Part shown: positions 10,816 through 19,452 of the stretch, piece after piece
Layout of the letters: each line of letters opens with the position of its first letter
Numbering within the stretch: the first letter of the stretch is position 1
Source of the DNA: Betaproteobacteria bacterium
GTDB lineage: Bacteria > Pseudomonadota > Gammaproteobacteria > Burkholderiales > CAIKXV01
Length of the DNA stretch: 33,237 nt
NCBI GenBank assembly: GCA_021298815.1
Contig: JAJTHE010000066.1
Span: 1 to 33,237 of the forward strand
Reading direction: 5' to 3'
Made by a program: the position numbers and the translations under genes
Notes under the pieces: generated by a model
What the model was told of the DNA's origin: nothing
The model's database searches: none
Seen by the model: only the letters and a program-made list of their open reading frames with translations

Positions 10816-12861
10816 CTGAACGCCACCCTGGAACATGTCTTCTCCGCCGACGGGCCGCTCGCCCGCGCGGTGCCCGGATACCGGCCGCGCCCAGGCCAGG
10901 TCGAGCTCGCTGACGCCATCGCGCGTACGCTGCGCGAGGATGGCGTGCTGGTGGCCGAGGCCGGCACCGGGACCGGCAAGACCTTCGCCTACCTGGTGCC
11001 GGCGCTGCTCGCCGGCGGCAAGGTGATCATCTCCACCGGCACCAAGACGCTGCAGGACCAGCTGTTCGACCGCGACCTTCCGCTGGTGCGGGCGGCCCTG
11101 AACGTGCCGGTGTCGGTCGCGCTGCTCAAGGGGCGCTCCAACTACGTCTGCCACTACCACCTCGCGCGCAATGCGCGCGACGGACTGTTCGGCAGCGCGC
11201 TCGATGCCCGGCATTTCCGCGAGATCGAACGCTTCGCGGCCACCAGCAAGTCGGGCGACCGCAGCGAGCTGGCCTCCGTCCCGGACAACGCGCCCGCCTG
11301 GGCGATGGCGACGTCCACGCGCGAGAACTGCCTCGGCGCGGAGTGCCCGCAGTTCCAGCAGTGCTTCGTGATGGAGGCGCGGCGCAACGCGCTGGCGGCC
11401 GACCTTGTGGTGGTGAACCACCACCTGTTCTTCGCCGATGTCGCGCTGCGCGACACCGGCTTCGCGGAACTGCTGCCGGCCTGCGACGCGGTGATCTTCG
11501 ACGAGGCGCATGCGCTGCCGGACACCGCCAGCATGTTCTTCGGCGAATCGGTATCGACTTCGCAACTGCTCGACCTCGCGCGCGACACGCGCGCCGAGGC
11601 GCTGGCCGGCGCGCGCGACTACGCACCGCTGCCCCCCGCGGCGGCAGCCGTCGAGAAGGCTGCACGCGACCTGCGCCTCGCCGTGCGCGAAGACGCCGGC
11701 CGCCTCGCCCTGCGCCTGCTGCGCGAACGGGCGTCGTTCATGCCGGCGCTCGTGCAGGTGCTGGCGGCGCTGGAAGGGCTGGGCGATCACCTGGCCGAAC
11801 AGGGCGAGCGCAGCGAAGGGCTGGGCAAGTGTGCCGAGCGCTGCGAGGAGCTGTCCAGGCGGCTCTCGCGCTGGCATGCGCAGGCGGTGGCCGAGGCGTC
11901 TCCGGCACGCCCGGCCGCGGCGCCACGCGGCGCCGCGGCCGGCCACGACGCGGGCGCCGTTGCCGGCACCGATCCCCACGAAGATGCGGGATGGGTGCTC
12001 TGGGGCGAAACCTTCGCCCAGTCTCTGCAGCTACATGCCACGCCGCTGTCGATCGCACGCATCTTCCGCCAGCAGCTGGGCGGCAGCGGCGGCAACGGGG
12101 GAGGCGGGCATCCGAAGGCCTGGGTGTTCACCTCGGCGACGCTGTCGATCGAGGGCGACTTCAGCCACTATGCCGGCGCACTCGGCCTGGCCGGCGCCGA
12201 ATGCGCCAGCTGGCCGAGCCCGTTCGACTTCCCGCGCCAGTCGATGCTCTACGTGCCCACCGGGATGCCCGAGCCGAACACGCCGGACTACGTGCGCGCG
12301 GTGGTGCAGGCCGCGCTGCCGGTGATCGAGGCAGCCGGCGGCCGTGCCTTCATCCTGTGCACCAGCCTGCGCGCGATGCGCACGGCGCACCAGCTGCTCG
12401 ACGAAGCCTTCCGGCGCCGCGGCCTGATGTTCCCGCTGATGGTGCAGGGCGAGGCCTCGCGCACCGAACTGCTCGAGCAGTTCCGCCAGCGCGGCAACGC
12501 GGTGCTGGTGGCCAGCCATTCGTTCTGGGAAGGCGTCGACGTGCGCGGCGATGCGCTGTCGCTGGTGGTGATCGACAAGCTGCCGTTCTCGCCACCGGAC
12601 GACCCGGTGCTCGCCGCGCGCATCGAGCACATGAACCGCAACGGCGGCAATGCGTTCTCGCAGATCCAGTTGCCGGATGCCGCGATCACGCTGAAGCAGG
12701 GCGCCGGCCGTCTGATCCGCGACGAGACCGACCGCGGCGTGCTGATGATCTGCGACCCCAGGCTGATGTCCAAGGGCTACGGCCGGAAGATCCTGAAGAG
12801 CCTGCCGCCGATGAAGCTCACGCGCGAACTGGCACCGGTGCAGGCGTTCTTCCGCGGCTGA
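10816..12861 (+). CDS. ATP-dependent DNA helicase, DinG/YoaA family (XPD-like, Fe-S)
   Basis: Superfamily 2 helicase with an iron-sulfur cluster, used in repair or replication-fork rescue. Numbering from the GTG at 10870: Walker A is AEAGTGTGKT (29-38), the four Fe-S cysteines are C94, C154, C159 and C165, the DEAH box is at 211-214, and FWEGVDVRGDALSLVV and QGAGRLIRDETDRGV are motifs V-VI. The GTG start would cut off family-like residues LNATLEHVFSADGPLARAV. The frame is open back to a TGA at 10795-10797 and contains no ATG, GTG or TTG before 10870, so I propose the CTG at 10816 as start. An Ala/Gly/Pro-rich insert (around ARPAAAPRGAAAGHDAG) splits the helicase core. YoaA fits better than DinG by length (~663-681 residues). 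Confidence 0.88.
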   Translation: MNATLEHVFSADGPLARAVPGYRPRPGQVELADAIARTLREDGVLVAEAGTGTGKTFAYLVPALLAGGKVIISTGTKTLQDQLFDRDLPLVRAALNVPVSVALLKGRSNYVCHYHLARNARDGLFGSALDARHFREIERFAATSKSGDRSELASVPDNAPAWAMATSTRENCLGAECPQFQQCFVMEARRNALAADLVVVNHHLFFADVALRDTGFAELLPACDAVIFDEAHALPDTASMFFGESVSTSQLLDLARDTRAEALAGARDYAPLPPAAAAVEKAARDLRLAVREDAGRLALRLLRERASFMPALVQVLAALEGLGDHLAEQGERSEGLGKCAERCEELSRRLSRWHAQAVAEASPARPAAAPRGAAAGHDAGAVAGTDPHEDAGWVLWGETFAQSLQLHATPLSIARIFRQQLGGSGGNGGGGHPKAWVFTSATLSIEGDFSHYAGALGLAGAECASWPSPFDFPRQSMLYVPTGMPEPNTPDYVRAVVQAALPVIEAAGGRAFILCTSLRAMRTAHQLLDEAFRRRGLMFPLMVQGEASRTELLEQFRQRGNAVLVASHSFWEGVDVRGDALSLVVIDKLPFSPPDDPVLAARIEHMNRNGGNAFSQIQLPDAAITLKQGAGRLIRDETDRGVLMICDPRLMSKGYGRKILKSLPPMKLTRELAPVQAFFRG

Positions 12862-12876
12862 ACCCGCTGGCCGGGC

Positions 12877-14295
12877 TCAGCCGCCGACGCGGCTGCCGTG
12901 CAGGTCGTGTTCGTCGGCGCGAGTGACCTTCACGTCGATGAAATCGCCCGGCTTCGCGCCGCGCGCCCGCGACACATGCACCACGCCGTCGATCTCCGGC
13001 GCATCGGCGGCGGTGCGGCCGATGGCACGCGTGCCCTGCGCGGAGTCGACCAGCACCCGCACGGTCGAACCGACCTTGCGCGCCAGGCGTGCCGCGCTGA
13101 TGCGGGCCTGCACCTCCATGAAGCGTGCCTGGCGCTCCTCGCGCACCGCGTCGGGCACCGGGTCGGGCAGCGCGTTGGCGGCGGCCCCCTCGACCGGCGA
13201 GTAGGCGAAGCAGCCTACCCGGTCGAGCTGCGCTTCCTCGAGGAACTCGAGGAGCTGCTCGAACTCGGCCTCGGTCTCGCCGGGGAAGCCCGCGATGAAG
13301 GTGCTGCGGATGGTGAGGTCCGGACAGGCCTCGCGCCAGGCGCGGATGCGCACGAGGTTGTTCTCGGCGCTGGCCGGGCGCTTCATCAGCTTCAGGATGC
13401 GCGGGCTCGCATGCTGGAACGGCACGTCCAGGTAGGGCAGCACCTTGCCTTCCGCCATCAGCGGGATCACCTCGTCGACATGCGGGTACGGATATACGTA
13501 GTGCAGCCGCACCCAGGCGCCGAGCGAGGACATCGCCTGCACCAGCTCGGTCATGCGCGTCTTCACCGGCCGGCCGCCCCAGAAGCCGGTGCGGTACTTC
13601 ACGTCCACCCCGTAGGCCGAGGTGTCCTGCGAGATCACCAGCAGTTCCTTCACGCCCGCGCGCACCAGGTTCTCGGCCTCCTGCAGCACGTCGCCGACCG
13701 GCCGCGACACCAGGTCGCCGCGCATCGACGGGATGATGCAGAAGGTGCAGCGGTGGTTGCAGCCCTCGGAGATCTTCACGTAGGCGTAGTGCCGCGGCGT
13801 CAGGCGGATGCCCTGCGGCGGCACCAGGTCGGTGAACGGATCGTGCGGGCGCGGCATGTATCCGTGCACCGCCTGCATGACTTCATCGGTGGCATGCGGG
13901 CCGGTGACCGCCAGCAGGTTCGGGAAGGTGTCGCGCACGATCGTGCCCTTGGCACCCAGGCAGCCGGTGACGATCACCTTGCCGTTCTCGGCCAGCGCCT
14001 CGCCGATCGCCTCGAGCGATTCCTCGACCGCCGCGCCGATGAAGCCGCAGGTGTTCACGATCACCATGTCCGAGCCGGCATAGTCGGGCGAGATCGCGTA
14101 GCCCTCGGCGCGCAGCTGGGTCAGGATGCGTTCGGAGTCGACCAGTGCCTTGGGGCAGCCGAGCGACACGAAGCCTACGCGGGGCACCGGCACCGGCTGC
14201 TGCTGCGGCGGCGCCACGGCCACCCCTTCGCCGCCCGGGGCACGCGCTGGACCGGCGCCGCCGGCGCTGCCGGGGCGCTTCTTCGCGGACGGCAA
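12877..14295 (-). CDS. rimO: Ribosomal protein S12 methylthiotransferase RimO
   Basis: Radical-SAM enzyme that adds a methylthio group to an aspartate of ribosomal protein S12. [19 protein letters not shown] opens the N-terminal MTTase domain. The N-terminal Fe-S cysteines are in GCPK, NTCGF and TGCLG; the radical-SAM cluster is CNHRCTFC, within the family's [22 protein letters not shown]-terminal TRAM domain ends near [10 protein letters not shown]. The start is uncertain: no ATG lies near the domain. A TTG at 14295, 3 bases after the phaR stop and preceded by GGAAGAG, gives 472 residues. GTG codons at 14223 or 14217 give about 446-448, closer to the 441 of E. coli. Convergent with the DinG/YoaA gene, 15 bases apart. 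Confidence 0.94.
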   Translation of the reverse strand: MPSAKKRPGSAGGAGPARAPGGEGVAVAPPQQQPVPVPRVGFVSLGCPKALVDSERILTQLRAEGYAISPDYAGSDMVIVNTCGFIGAAVEESLEAIGEALAENGKVIVTGCLGAKGTIVRDTFPNLLAVTGPHATDEVMQAVHGYMPRPHDPFTDLVPPQGIRLTPRHYAYVKISEGCNHRCTFCIIPSMRGDLVSRPVGDVLQEAENLVRAGVKELLVISQDTSAYGVDVKYRTGFWGGRPVKTRMTELVQAMSSLGAWVRLHYVYPYPHVDEVIPLMAEGKVLPYLDVPFQHASPRILKLMKRPASAENNLVRIRAWREACPDLTIRSTFIAGFPGETEAEFEQLLEFLEEAQLDRVGCFAYSPVEGAAANALPDPVPDAVREERQARFMEVQARISAARLARKVGSTVRVLVDSAQGTRAIGRTAADAPEIDGVVHVSRARGAKPGDFIDVKVTRADEHDLHGSRVGG

Positions 14296-14297
14296 CG

Positions 14298-14873
14298 CTA
14301 CTTCTCTTCCGGCTTGCCGCCGGCGTTGCCCGCGGAGCCGCCGAAGCCCGGGAACGGGAAGCCGGTGAACATGTTCTGCGTCTGCTTCTGCATCTGCTGC
14401 TGCATCTCGACGAACATCTTCGCGCTCTGCTCGAGGTAGCCGCTCATCAGGCTCTGCACCGCCGGGCCCTGCATCTTGACGATCTGGTTCCAGGCCTCGG
14501 TGTTGACCATCGGGTTGTTGCCGTACAGCGAGCGGGACTGGTCCTGCAGCTGCTGCTGGATGCCCATGAACGTCTGGATGTTCTTCTCGAGGTAGCTGCC
14601 CATCATGCCCTGCATCGCATTGCCGTAGAAGCGGATCATCTGCGACAGCATGTCGGACGAGAACATCGGCGCCTCGCTGTTCTCCTCGTCGAGGATGATC
14701 TGCAGCAGGATGTTGCGGGTGAGGTCGTCGTTCGTCTTGGCGTCGATCACCTGGAACGGCGTCTGTTCGAGGACCAGCTGCTTCACGTTGGCCAGCGTGA
14801 TGTACGTGCTGGTGGCGGTGTCGTAGAGACGGCGGTTCGGGTACTTCTTGATGATGCGCGGCGTGTCGCTCAT
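14298..14873 (-). CDS. phaR: Polyhydroxyalkanoate synthesis repressor PhaR
   Basis: DNA- and PHB-binding repressor that holds down phasin (and often its own) expression until PHB granules form. The ATG at 14873, with AGGGA in front, gives 191 residues and begins [19 protein letters not shown], the hallmark of the PHB accumulation regulatory domain (DNA-binding part). A second domain follows ([17 protein letters not shown]). The C-terminal half is rich in Gln and Met ([14 protein letters not shown]), the likely granule-binding part. A longer frame to 14927 lacks support. It lies divergent from the phasin gene with 239 bases between them, where its binding sites are expected. rimO starts right after its stop codon. 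Confidence 0.96.
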   Translation of the reverse strand: MSDTPRIIKKYPNRRLYDTATSTYITLANVKQLVLEQTPFQVIDAKTNDDLTRNILLQIILDEENSEAPMFSSDMLSQMIRFYGNAMQGMMGSYLEKNIQTFMGIQQQLQDQSRSLYGNNPMVNTEAWNQIVKMQGPAVQSLMSGYLEQSAKMFVEMQQQMQKQTQNMFTGFPFPGFGGSAGNAGGKPEEK

Positions 14874-14916
14874 GGTCCCTGTTTCCCTCGTCCGGCAGTT
14901 CAGCGGTGGCGATCGG

Positions 14917-15037
14917 TGCTGCAGCATGAAGTATGCACCTGTTCGCCATTGTGCCGCCGGCGCAGCGGATCGGGCATGATTCGATCACCGGCTGCCCTGG
15001 CGGCCGGCCCCGCCTGCGCCGGCATGCATCCTGCATG
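14917..15037. promoter_or_regulatory. phaR-phaP divergent control region with TGC-rich palindromes
   Basis: The 239-base gap between phaR and the phasin gene holds no ORF that I support. It contains two symmetric TGC/GCA-rich sites. One is the perfect 10-bp palindrome TGCTGCAGCA at 14917-14926, 44 bases before the phaR ATG. The other is CATGCA-TCC-TGCATG at 15023-15037. The stretch just before the second site, CTGC-GCCG-GCAT, differs by one base from the CTGC-N3/4-GCAG pattern known for PhaR. PhaR binding here is inference from position and pattern. I could not fix a convincing -35/-10 pair for either gene. Confidence 0.45.
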
Positions 15038-15112
15038 GTCCGGTGGCGGTCGCAGGCGCCCCGGGGGCGCGGATTCTAATGGATTTCCCATGGTTGCTGG
15101 AGGCCGGAGTCG

Positions 15113-15661
15113 ATGAAACCGCTGAAGTCGCCGGAAGAGATTGCAAGGCTGCAACAGGAGAACCTTTCGGCTGCGATCCGCTTCGCGCAGCTGACGGTGG
15201 AAGCGTCCCAGAAGCTGCTCGGCGTGCAGCTCGACGCGGCGCGGCAGGCGATCGAGGCCGGCACGCGCAACATGGATGCCCTGGCCAGGGCGAAGACCCC
15301 GGAGGACGCGATCGCGCTGCGCACCGAACTCGCCGGCCAGGCGGTCGAACAGGCCCTCGACTATTCCGAGAGCGTCTACTCGGTGGCGGCCGAACTGCAG
15401 GACCAGTTCGGGAAGCTGGTGGGCCAGCGCATGGACGCCTGTTCGTCGGACCTGCAGGGCACCATGGAGAATCTGCTGGACGCAGCCCCGCCGGGCGCTG
15501 CCGCGGCGGCCGATGCCGTCCGCCACGCGATGGTCGCCGGCCAGACAGCCTTCGACGAGATGACCCGCACCACGCGCCAGATGTCGGAGATCGCACGCTC
15601 CGGCGTAAAGGCGGCGAGCGACGCGACCGCTGCGGCGGTGAAGGCGTCGCGCAAGCGCTGA
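15113..15661 (+). CDS. phaP: Phasin family protein (PHB granule coat)
   Basis: Small amphipathic protein that coats PHB granules. The 182-residue product has no signal peptide and is almost entirely predicted helix. It opens MKPLKSPEEIARLQQENL and includes the phasin-type helices around VEASQKLLGVQLDAARQAIEA and QALDYSESVYSVAAELQDQFG. The C-terminus is Ala/Lys-rich (GVKAASDATAAAVKASRKR), as in many phasins. A GGAG about 9 bases before the ATG supports the start. It diverges from phaR and faces phaB, consistent with control by PhaR. Family-level assignment is firm; which phasin paralogue is not known. Confidence 0.92.
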   Translation: MKPLKSPEEIARLQQENLSAAIRFAQLTVEASQKLLGVQLDAARQAIEAGTRNMDALARAKTPEDAIALRTELAGQAVEQALDYSESVYSVAAELQDQFGKLVGQRMDACSSDLQGTMENLLDAAPPGAAAAADAVRHAMVAGQTAFDEMTRTTRQMSEIARSGVKAASDATAAAVKASRKR

Positions 15662-15786
15662 GCGGCGGGCGCGCTCGTCTGCGCCACCACCGTCAAGGGC
15701 GGCAAGGTGCCGGGCCCTGCGACCGCACCGCCTTTGGCGAGCGCCTGAAGGTCGTACTGCTTTGGCCGGCGCAGGGCACCTCGGCT

Positions 15787-15942
15787 GATCGAGGTGATGG
15801 GACACCCTGCGGAGCGAAGTAAAGGGGGAGGGCCGGAGCCGCGGGAGCGGGTCCGGCCCGGAGGACATGAGCGGAGCAGGGTGTCCCATCGCCTCGATCC
15901 GATACCAGACGGAAAGCAGCGTGTCCCGTCGCCTCGATCCGA
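15787..15942. repeat. Composite inverted repeat with nested hairpin and an extra partial arm
   Basis: The 325 bases between phaP and phaB hold a structured element. Outer arms at 15787-15810 and 15876-15899 are 24-base inverted repeats with one mismatch. Inside lie a perfect 8-bp stem, GGGCCGGA (15830-15837) with TCCGGCCC (15852-15859), and within its loop CCGC/GCGG. A further copy of the right arm, GTGTCCCGTCGCCTCGATCC at 15921-15940, repeats 15881-15900 with one change, 40 bases on. The right half of the gap up to 15986 is otherwise empty. It could be a REP/MITE-like dispersed repeat or a bidirectional terminator between two convergent genes; no long T-run follows the stems. Confidence 0.8.
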
Positions 15943-15986
15943 AACAGGCTGCCTGCCGCGGCACGTCGCCCCGGCAGGTAACCGCA

Positions 15987-16730
15987 TCACGACATGTGCT
16001 GCCCGCCGTTGATCGCGATGTTCGACCCCGTCACGAACGCCGCCTCTTCCGAGCACAGGTAGGCCACCAGCCCGGCCACTTCCTCCGGCTTGCCCAGCCG
16101 GCCCATCGGGATCTGCGGCACGATCTTCGTGTCGAGCACTTCCTTCGGGATCGCCATCACCATCTTGGTGCCGATGTAGCCCGGCGAGATGGTGTTCACC
16201 GTCACGCCCTTGCGCGCGACTTCCAGGGCGAGCGCCTTGGTGAAGCCGTGCATGCCGGCCTTCGCGGCGGAATAGTTGGTCTGGCCGAACGCGCCCTTCT
16301 GGCCGTTCACCGAGGAGATGTTGACCACGCGTCCCCAGCCGCGGTCGACCATGCCGTCGACGACCGGCTTGCACATGTTGAACACGCTGTCGAGGTTGGT
16401 CTTGAGCACCGCGTCCCAGTCGACCTTGCCCATCTTCTTGAACGTCATGTCGCGGGTGATGCCGGCGTTGTTGACCAGCACGTCGATCGGTCCGACCTCG
16501 GCCATCACCTTCGCGCAGCCTGCCGCGCAGGAGTCGTAGTCGGACACGTCGATCTGCACGGCGTAGATGTCGTGGCCCTTCGCCCTCATCTCCTCGAGCC
16601 AGCCGGCCGCCTTCGTGTTGCCCGGCGAATAGCTGACCACCACCTTGTCGCCCATGTTCGACAGCTTGGTCGCGATCGCTTCGCCCAGGCCACCCATGCC
16701 ACCCGTCACCAGCGCCACTCTCTTTTCCAT
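15987..16730 (-). CDS. phaB: Acetoacetyl-CoA reductase (NADPH)
   Basis: Short-chain dehydrogenase that reduces acetoacetyl-CoA to (R)-3-hydroxybutyryl-CoA, the monomer for PHB. The ATG at 16730, with GGAGG six bases upstream, gives 247 residues (Cupriavidus necator PhaB has 246). Coenzyme motif TGGMGGLG is near the start. LVNNAGITRDMTFKKM is a strong PhaB signature. The catalytic Ser and the Tyr/Lys pair lie in NISSVNGQKGAFGQTNYSAAK. The protein ends TGSNIAINGGQHMS, typical of the family. It is downstream of phaC on the same strand but 257 bases away, so it probably has its own promoter too. No phaA thiolase lies between them, unlike the classical phaCAB operon. Confidence 0.96.
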   Translation of the reverse strand: MEKRVALVTGGMGGLGEAIATKLSNMGDKVVVSYSPGNTKAAGWLEEMRAKGHDIYAVQIDVSDYDSCAAGCAKVMAEVGPIDVLVNNAGITRDMTFKKMGKVDWDAVLKTNLDSVFNMCKPVVDGMVDRGWGRVVNISSVNGQKGAFGQTNYSAAKAGMHGFTKALALEVARKGVTVNTISPGYIGTKMVMAIPKEVLDTKIVPQIPMGRLGKPEEVAGLVAYLCSEEAAFVTGSNIAINGGQHMS

Positions 16731-16904
16731 CAGGTCCTCCGTTGCGTTCGCTTCGTTGATCAATGCCTTCGACCGACCCTGTCCGGACGCGCGCCGGATC
16801 GCATCGCAACCCCGATGGCCGTACAGTGGATCCGCGCGGCACGGTAACGACGTATCGTGACGAAGATGTTAACCCAAGGTCTCGCGGCCTCCCGCCAGAA
16901 CCGC

Positions 16905-16919
16905 TGCTGCTAAGCAGCA
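16905..16919 (-). promoter_or_regulatory. PhaR-type operator candidate upstream of phaB
   Basis: In the 257-base gap between the phaC stop and the phaB start there is a perfect inverted repeat, TGCTGC-TAA-GCAGCA on the plus strand. Its core at 16907-16917 fits exactly the CTGC-N3/4-GCAG pattern reported for PhaR. It lies about 175 bases before the phaB ATG. A possible -35 (TTGGGT on the minus strand) lies some 30 bases downstream of it, but its -10 partner is poor. No gene is supported in the rest of the gap. Function is inferred. Confidence 0.5.
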
Positions 16920-16987
16920 AGCGTGCCAGTCGATGCGGCGGCGATTCGCCGCTCGGCGCGGGGGAAGGGACCGCGCCGGCGCGCCGC

Positions 16988-18658
16988 TCAACGTTCGAGC
17001 ACGTAGCGTCCAGGCGCCGGGCAGAGTGGCGGGTGGCGCGGGTCGGCATCGACGTCGGGGGCCTTCACGCGCCGGCCCGATCGTGCCTTCAGCCAGGCGG
17101 CCCAGTGCGTCCACCAGCTCCCTTCATGGCGGCTGGACGCGGCGCGCCAGGCCTCGGGCGTCTTCGTGCGCGCCGGCGAGCCGGCGGTGCCGTCGGCTGC
17201 GTAGAAGTGGCGACGGTTCTTCGCCGCCGGGTTCACCACCCCGGCGATATGGCCGCTCGCGGCCAGCACGAAGGTCCGGCTACCGCGCAGCAGGTCGCGC
17301 GCTAGCCAGGCGGTGCGCCAGGGAACGATATGGTCCTCCTCGGCGGCGAGCAGGTACCAGGCGCCCTTGATCGCGCGCAGGTCGAGCGGCACGCCGTCGA
17401 GCTGCACCCGGCCGGGATGCCGCAGGTTGTTCTCGTAGTACATCTGGCGCAGGTACCAGGCGTAGAGGACCCCGGGCAGGCTGGTGCCGTCGCTGTTCCA
17501 GTAGAGCAGGTCGAACGGTTCCGGTGCCTTGCCCTTCAGCCAGTGGTCGACGACGAAGCGCCAGATCAGGTCGTTCGCGCGCAGGCTGGCGAACGTGAAC
17601 GCGAGGTCGCGTCCGCGCATCACCGCCGGGGCCGCCGCCGGATCGAACCGGCGCTCGCAGGCTTCCACGTAGTCGCGGTCGATGTACACGCCGATGTCGC
17701 CGACATCGCTGAAGTCGAGCATCGTCGCCAGCAGGGTGGTGGATGCGGCCGGGTGCTCGCCGCGCGCCGCCGCCAGTGCCAGCGCGGTGGACAGCAGGGT
17801 GCCGCCGACGCAGAACCCCAGCGTGTTCACCTGCGCCGAGCGCGACACCGCGCGCGCGATGCCGATCGATTCCAGCACGCCGCGCCGTGCATAGTCCTCC
17901 CAGCGCAGGTGGCCGAGTTCGGCCGGCGCGTTGCGCCAGGACAGGATGTACACGTCGAAGCCCTGCTCGAGCGCGAAGCGTACGAACGAGTTGCCGGGCT
18001 GCAGGTCGAGGATGTAGTACTTGTTGATGAACGGCGGCACGATCACCAGCGGACGCGCATGCACGGTCGGATGCACCGGCCGGTAGTGGATCAGTTCGAC
18101 GATCTCGTTGCGGTGGATCACCGAGCCCGGGGTCAGGGCGAGGTTGCGGCCGACGGCGAACGCCTGTTCGTCGGTCATGGTCAGCGCGCCGCGGCGCGTG
18201 TCCTCGGCCGCGCGCTGCAGGCCGCGCGCCAGGCTCTCGCCGCCGCTGCTCGCCGCGAGTTCCAGCACCTCCGGGTTGGTCGGGGCGAAGTTCGCGGGGG
18301 ATATCGCCTCCAGCCACTGGCGCAGGAAGAAGCGCGCATGGCGTTCGTCCGCGGGATCGAGGGCGGCCGCCTCGATCGCACGCTCGAGCCAGCGTTCGTT
18401 CAGCAGGTGTGCCTGGCGCAGGTAGTCGAACCAGGGATGGGACTGCCAGGCGGGCGCACTGAAGCGGCGGTCGCGCGCGGCCAGTGCGGGCAGTTCCGGG
18501 TCGGGCGCGGCCTGCGGTGCCTGGCCGACCATGGCCTGCCACAGGGCCAGGTGGCTTTCGGTCAGTTCGCGGCCGAGCGCCTGCCAGGCGCCCGGAGAGC
18601 GCTCCAGCGCGGCCGCGAGCGTGGTCCAGGCGCGCGCGATCGCCGGCGGATGGTTCAT
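16988..18658 (-). CDS. phaC: Class I poly(3-hydroxyalkanoate) synthase
   Basis: Polymerises (R)-3-hydroxyacyl-CoA into PHB at the granule surface. The ATG at 18658 gives 556 residues, in the class I range (C. necator has 589). The lipase-like box is GFCVGG with the nucleophile at Cys283. The catalytic Asp is in AAEEDHIVPW and the His in ASGHIAGVVNP. RFALEQGFDVYILSWRNA and DYARRGVLESI are strong PhaC blocks. The N-terminal domain is shorter than in C. necator. The ATG overlaps the pgeF stop by four bases (ATGA), so phaC is translationally coupled to the rluD-pgeF genes rather than leading its own operon. It ends near HPPLCPAPGRYVLER. Confidence 0.96.
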   Translation of the reverse strand: MNHPPAIARAWTTLAAALERSPGAWQALGRELTESHLALWQAMVGQAPQAAPDPELPALAARDRRFSAPAWQSHPWFDYLRQAHLLNERWLERAIEAAALDPADERHARFFLRQWLEAISPANFAPTNPEVLELAASSGGESLARGLQRAAEDTRRGALTMTDEQAFAVGRNLALTPGSVIHRNEIVELIHYRPVHPTVHARPLVIVPPFINKYYILDLQPGNSFVRFALEQGFDVYILSWRNAPAELGHLRWEDYARRGVLESIGIARAVSRSAQVNTLGFCVGGTLLSTALALAAARGEHPAASTTLLATMLDFSDVGDIGVYIDRDYVEACERRFDPAAAPAVMRGRDLAFTFASLRANDLIWRFVVDHWLKGKAPEPFDLLYWNSDGTSLPGVLYAWYLRQMYYENNLRHPGRVQLDGVPLDLRAIKGAWYLLAAEEDHIVPWRTAWLARDLLRGSRTFVLAASGHIAGVVNPAAKNRRHFYAADGTAGSPARTKTPEAWRAASSRHEGSWWTHWAAWLKARSGRRVKAPDVDADPRHPPLCPAPGRYVLER

Positions 18659-19452
18659 GCATCCCTCCAGACCAGCGCGGCCATGCGACCGGTGGTCCCG
18701 TCGCGCCGGTAGGAGAAGAACCGCGCCGGGTCGGACACCGTGCACAGGCCACCGCCGTGCACCTGCGTCACGCCGGCACGCGCCAGCCTGCGCCGGCCGA
18801 GGGTGAACAGGTCGGCGTACCACTTCCCGGGCACGGTGGGCGATGGCCGGAAGGCGACGTCGTCGGAGCGGTCGATCGCCAGGAAGGCGTCACGCACGTC
18901 GGCGCCGACCTCGAACGCGTCCGGGCCGATCGCCGGTCCGAGCCAGGCGATCATCCGCCGTGCATCGATGCCGATCGCGTCCAGCGTGTTCTCGATCGCG
19001 CCCCCGGCCAGCCCGCGCCATCCGCAGTGCGCCGCGCCGATCCAGCGTCCATCGTCGCTGCACAGGAGGACCGGCATGCAGTCGGCGATCATCACCGTGC
19101 AGACCGCATGCGGGCGATCGGTGAACGAGGCGTCGGCTTGCGGTGGCGGTCGCGTCGCGTCGATGTCGTGCGCGGCCACCACCCGGCTGCCATGCACCTG
19201 CTGCAGCCAGCGCGCCGGCGCGGGCAGCAGGGCGTCCAGCCGGCGCCGGTTCTCGGCCACCGCCAGCGGGTCGTCCCCGGCACGGGTGCCCAGGTTGAGC
19301 GAGCAGTGCGCCCCGGTGCTGACCCCGCCGTTGCGGGTGGTGACCAGCGCGCGCACGCCCGGCGGCGCCGGCCAGTCGGGCACGATCAGGTCCGCGGCGC
19401 ACGGCGTGTCGGCCGGCTGCATGTCCGATGCCTGCGGCCCGGGCGCCTTCAT
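18655..19452 (-). CDS. pgeF: Peptidoglycan editing factor PgeF (laccase-domain YfiH family)
   Basis: Member of the YfiH/DUF152 family. In E. coli PgeF removes wrongly incorporated residues (L-Ser in place of L-Ala) from peptidoglycan precursors; older annotations call it polyphenol oxidase. The ATG at 19452 gives 265 residues. It shows TTRNGGVSTGAHCSLNLG, QVHGSRVV, the ADCMPVLLC motif and AAHCGWRGLAGG, whose Cys and His residues bind the metal. FFSYRRDGTTGRMAALVW is the usual C-terminal end. Its start overlaps the rluD stop by four bases (ATGA) and its stop overlaps phaC in the same way. rluD-pgeF is a common pair; the coupling to phaC is less usual. A second Met at 19422 is possible. Confidence 0.93.
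   Translation of the reverse strand: MKAPGPQASDMQPADTPCAADLIVPDWPAPPGVRALVTTRNGGVSTGAHCSLNLGTRAGDDPLAVAENRRRLDALLPAPARWLQQVHGSRVVAAHDIDATRPPPQADASFTDRPHAVCTVMIADCMPVLLCSDDGRWIGAAHCGWRGLAGGAIENTLDAIGIDARRMIAWLGPAIGPDAFEVGADVRDAFLAIDRSDDVAFRPSPTVPGKWYADLFTLGRRRLARAGVTQVHGGGLCTVSDPARFFSYRRDGTTGRMAALVWRDA

Noticed and set aside
15056..15070. GCGCCCC/GGGGCGC repeat before phaP as an operator
   Set aside because: A one-base centre in a GC-rich stretch is expected by chance and fits no known regulator.
15662..15786. Terminator hairpin directly after phaP
   Set aside because: CAAGGGCGG and CCGCCTTTG could pair with one mismatch, but the loop is long and no T-run follows.
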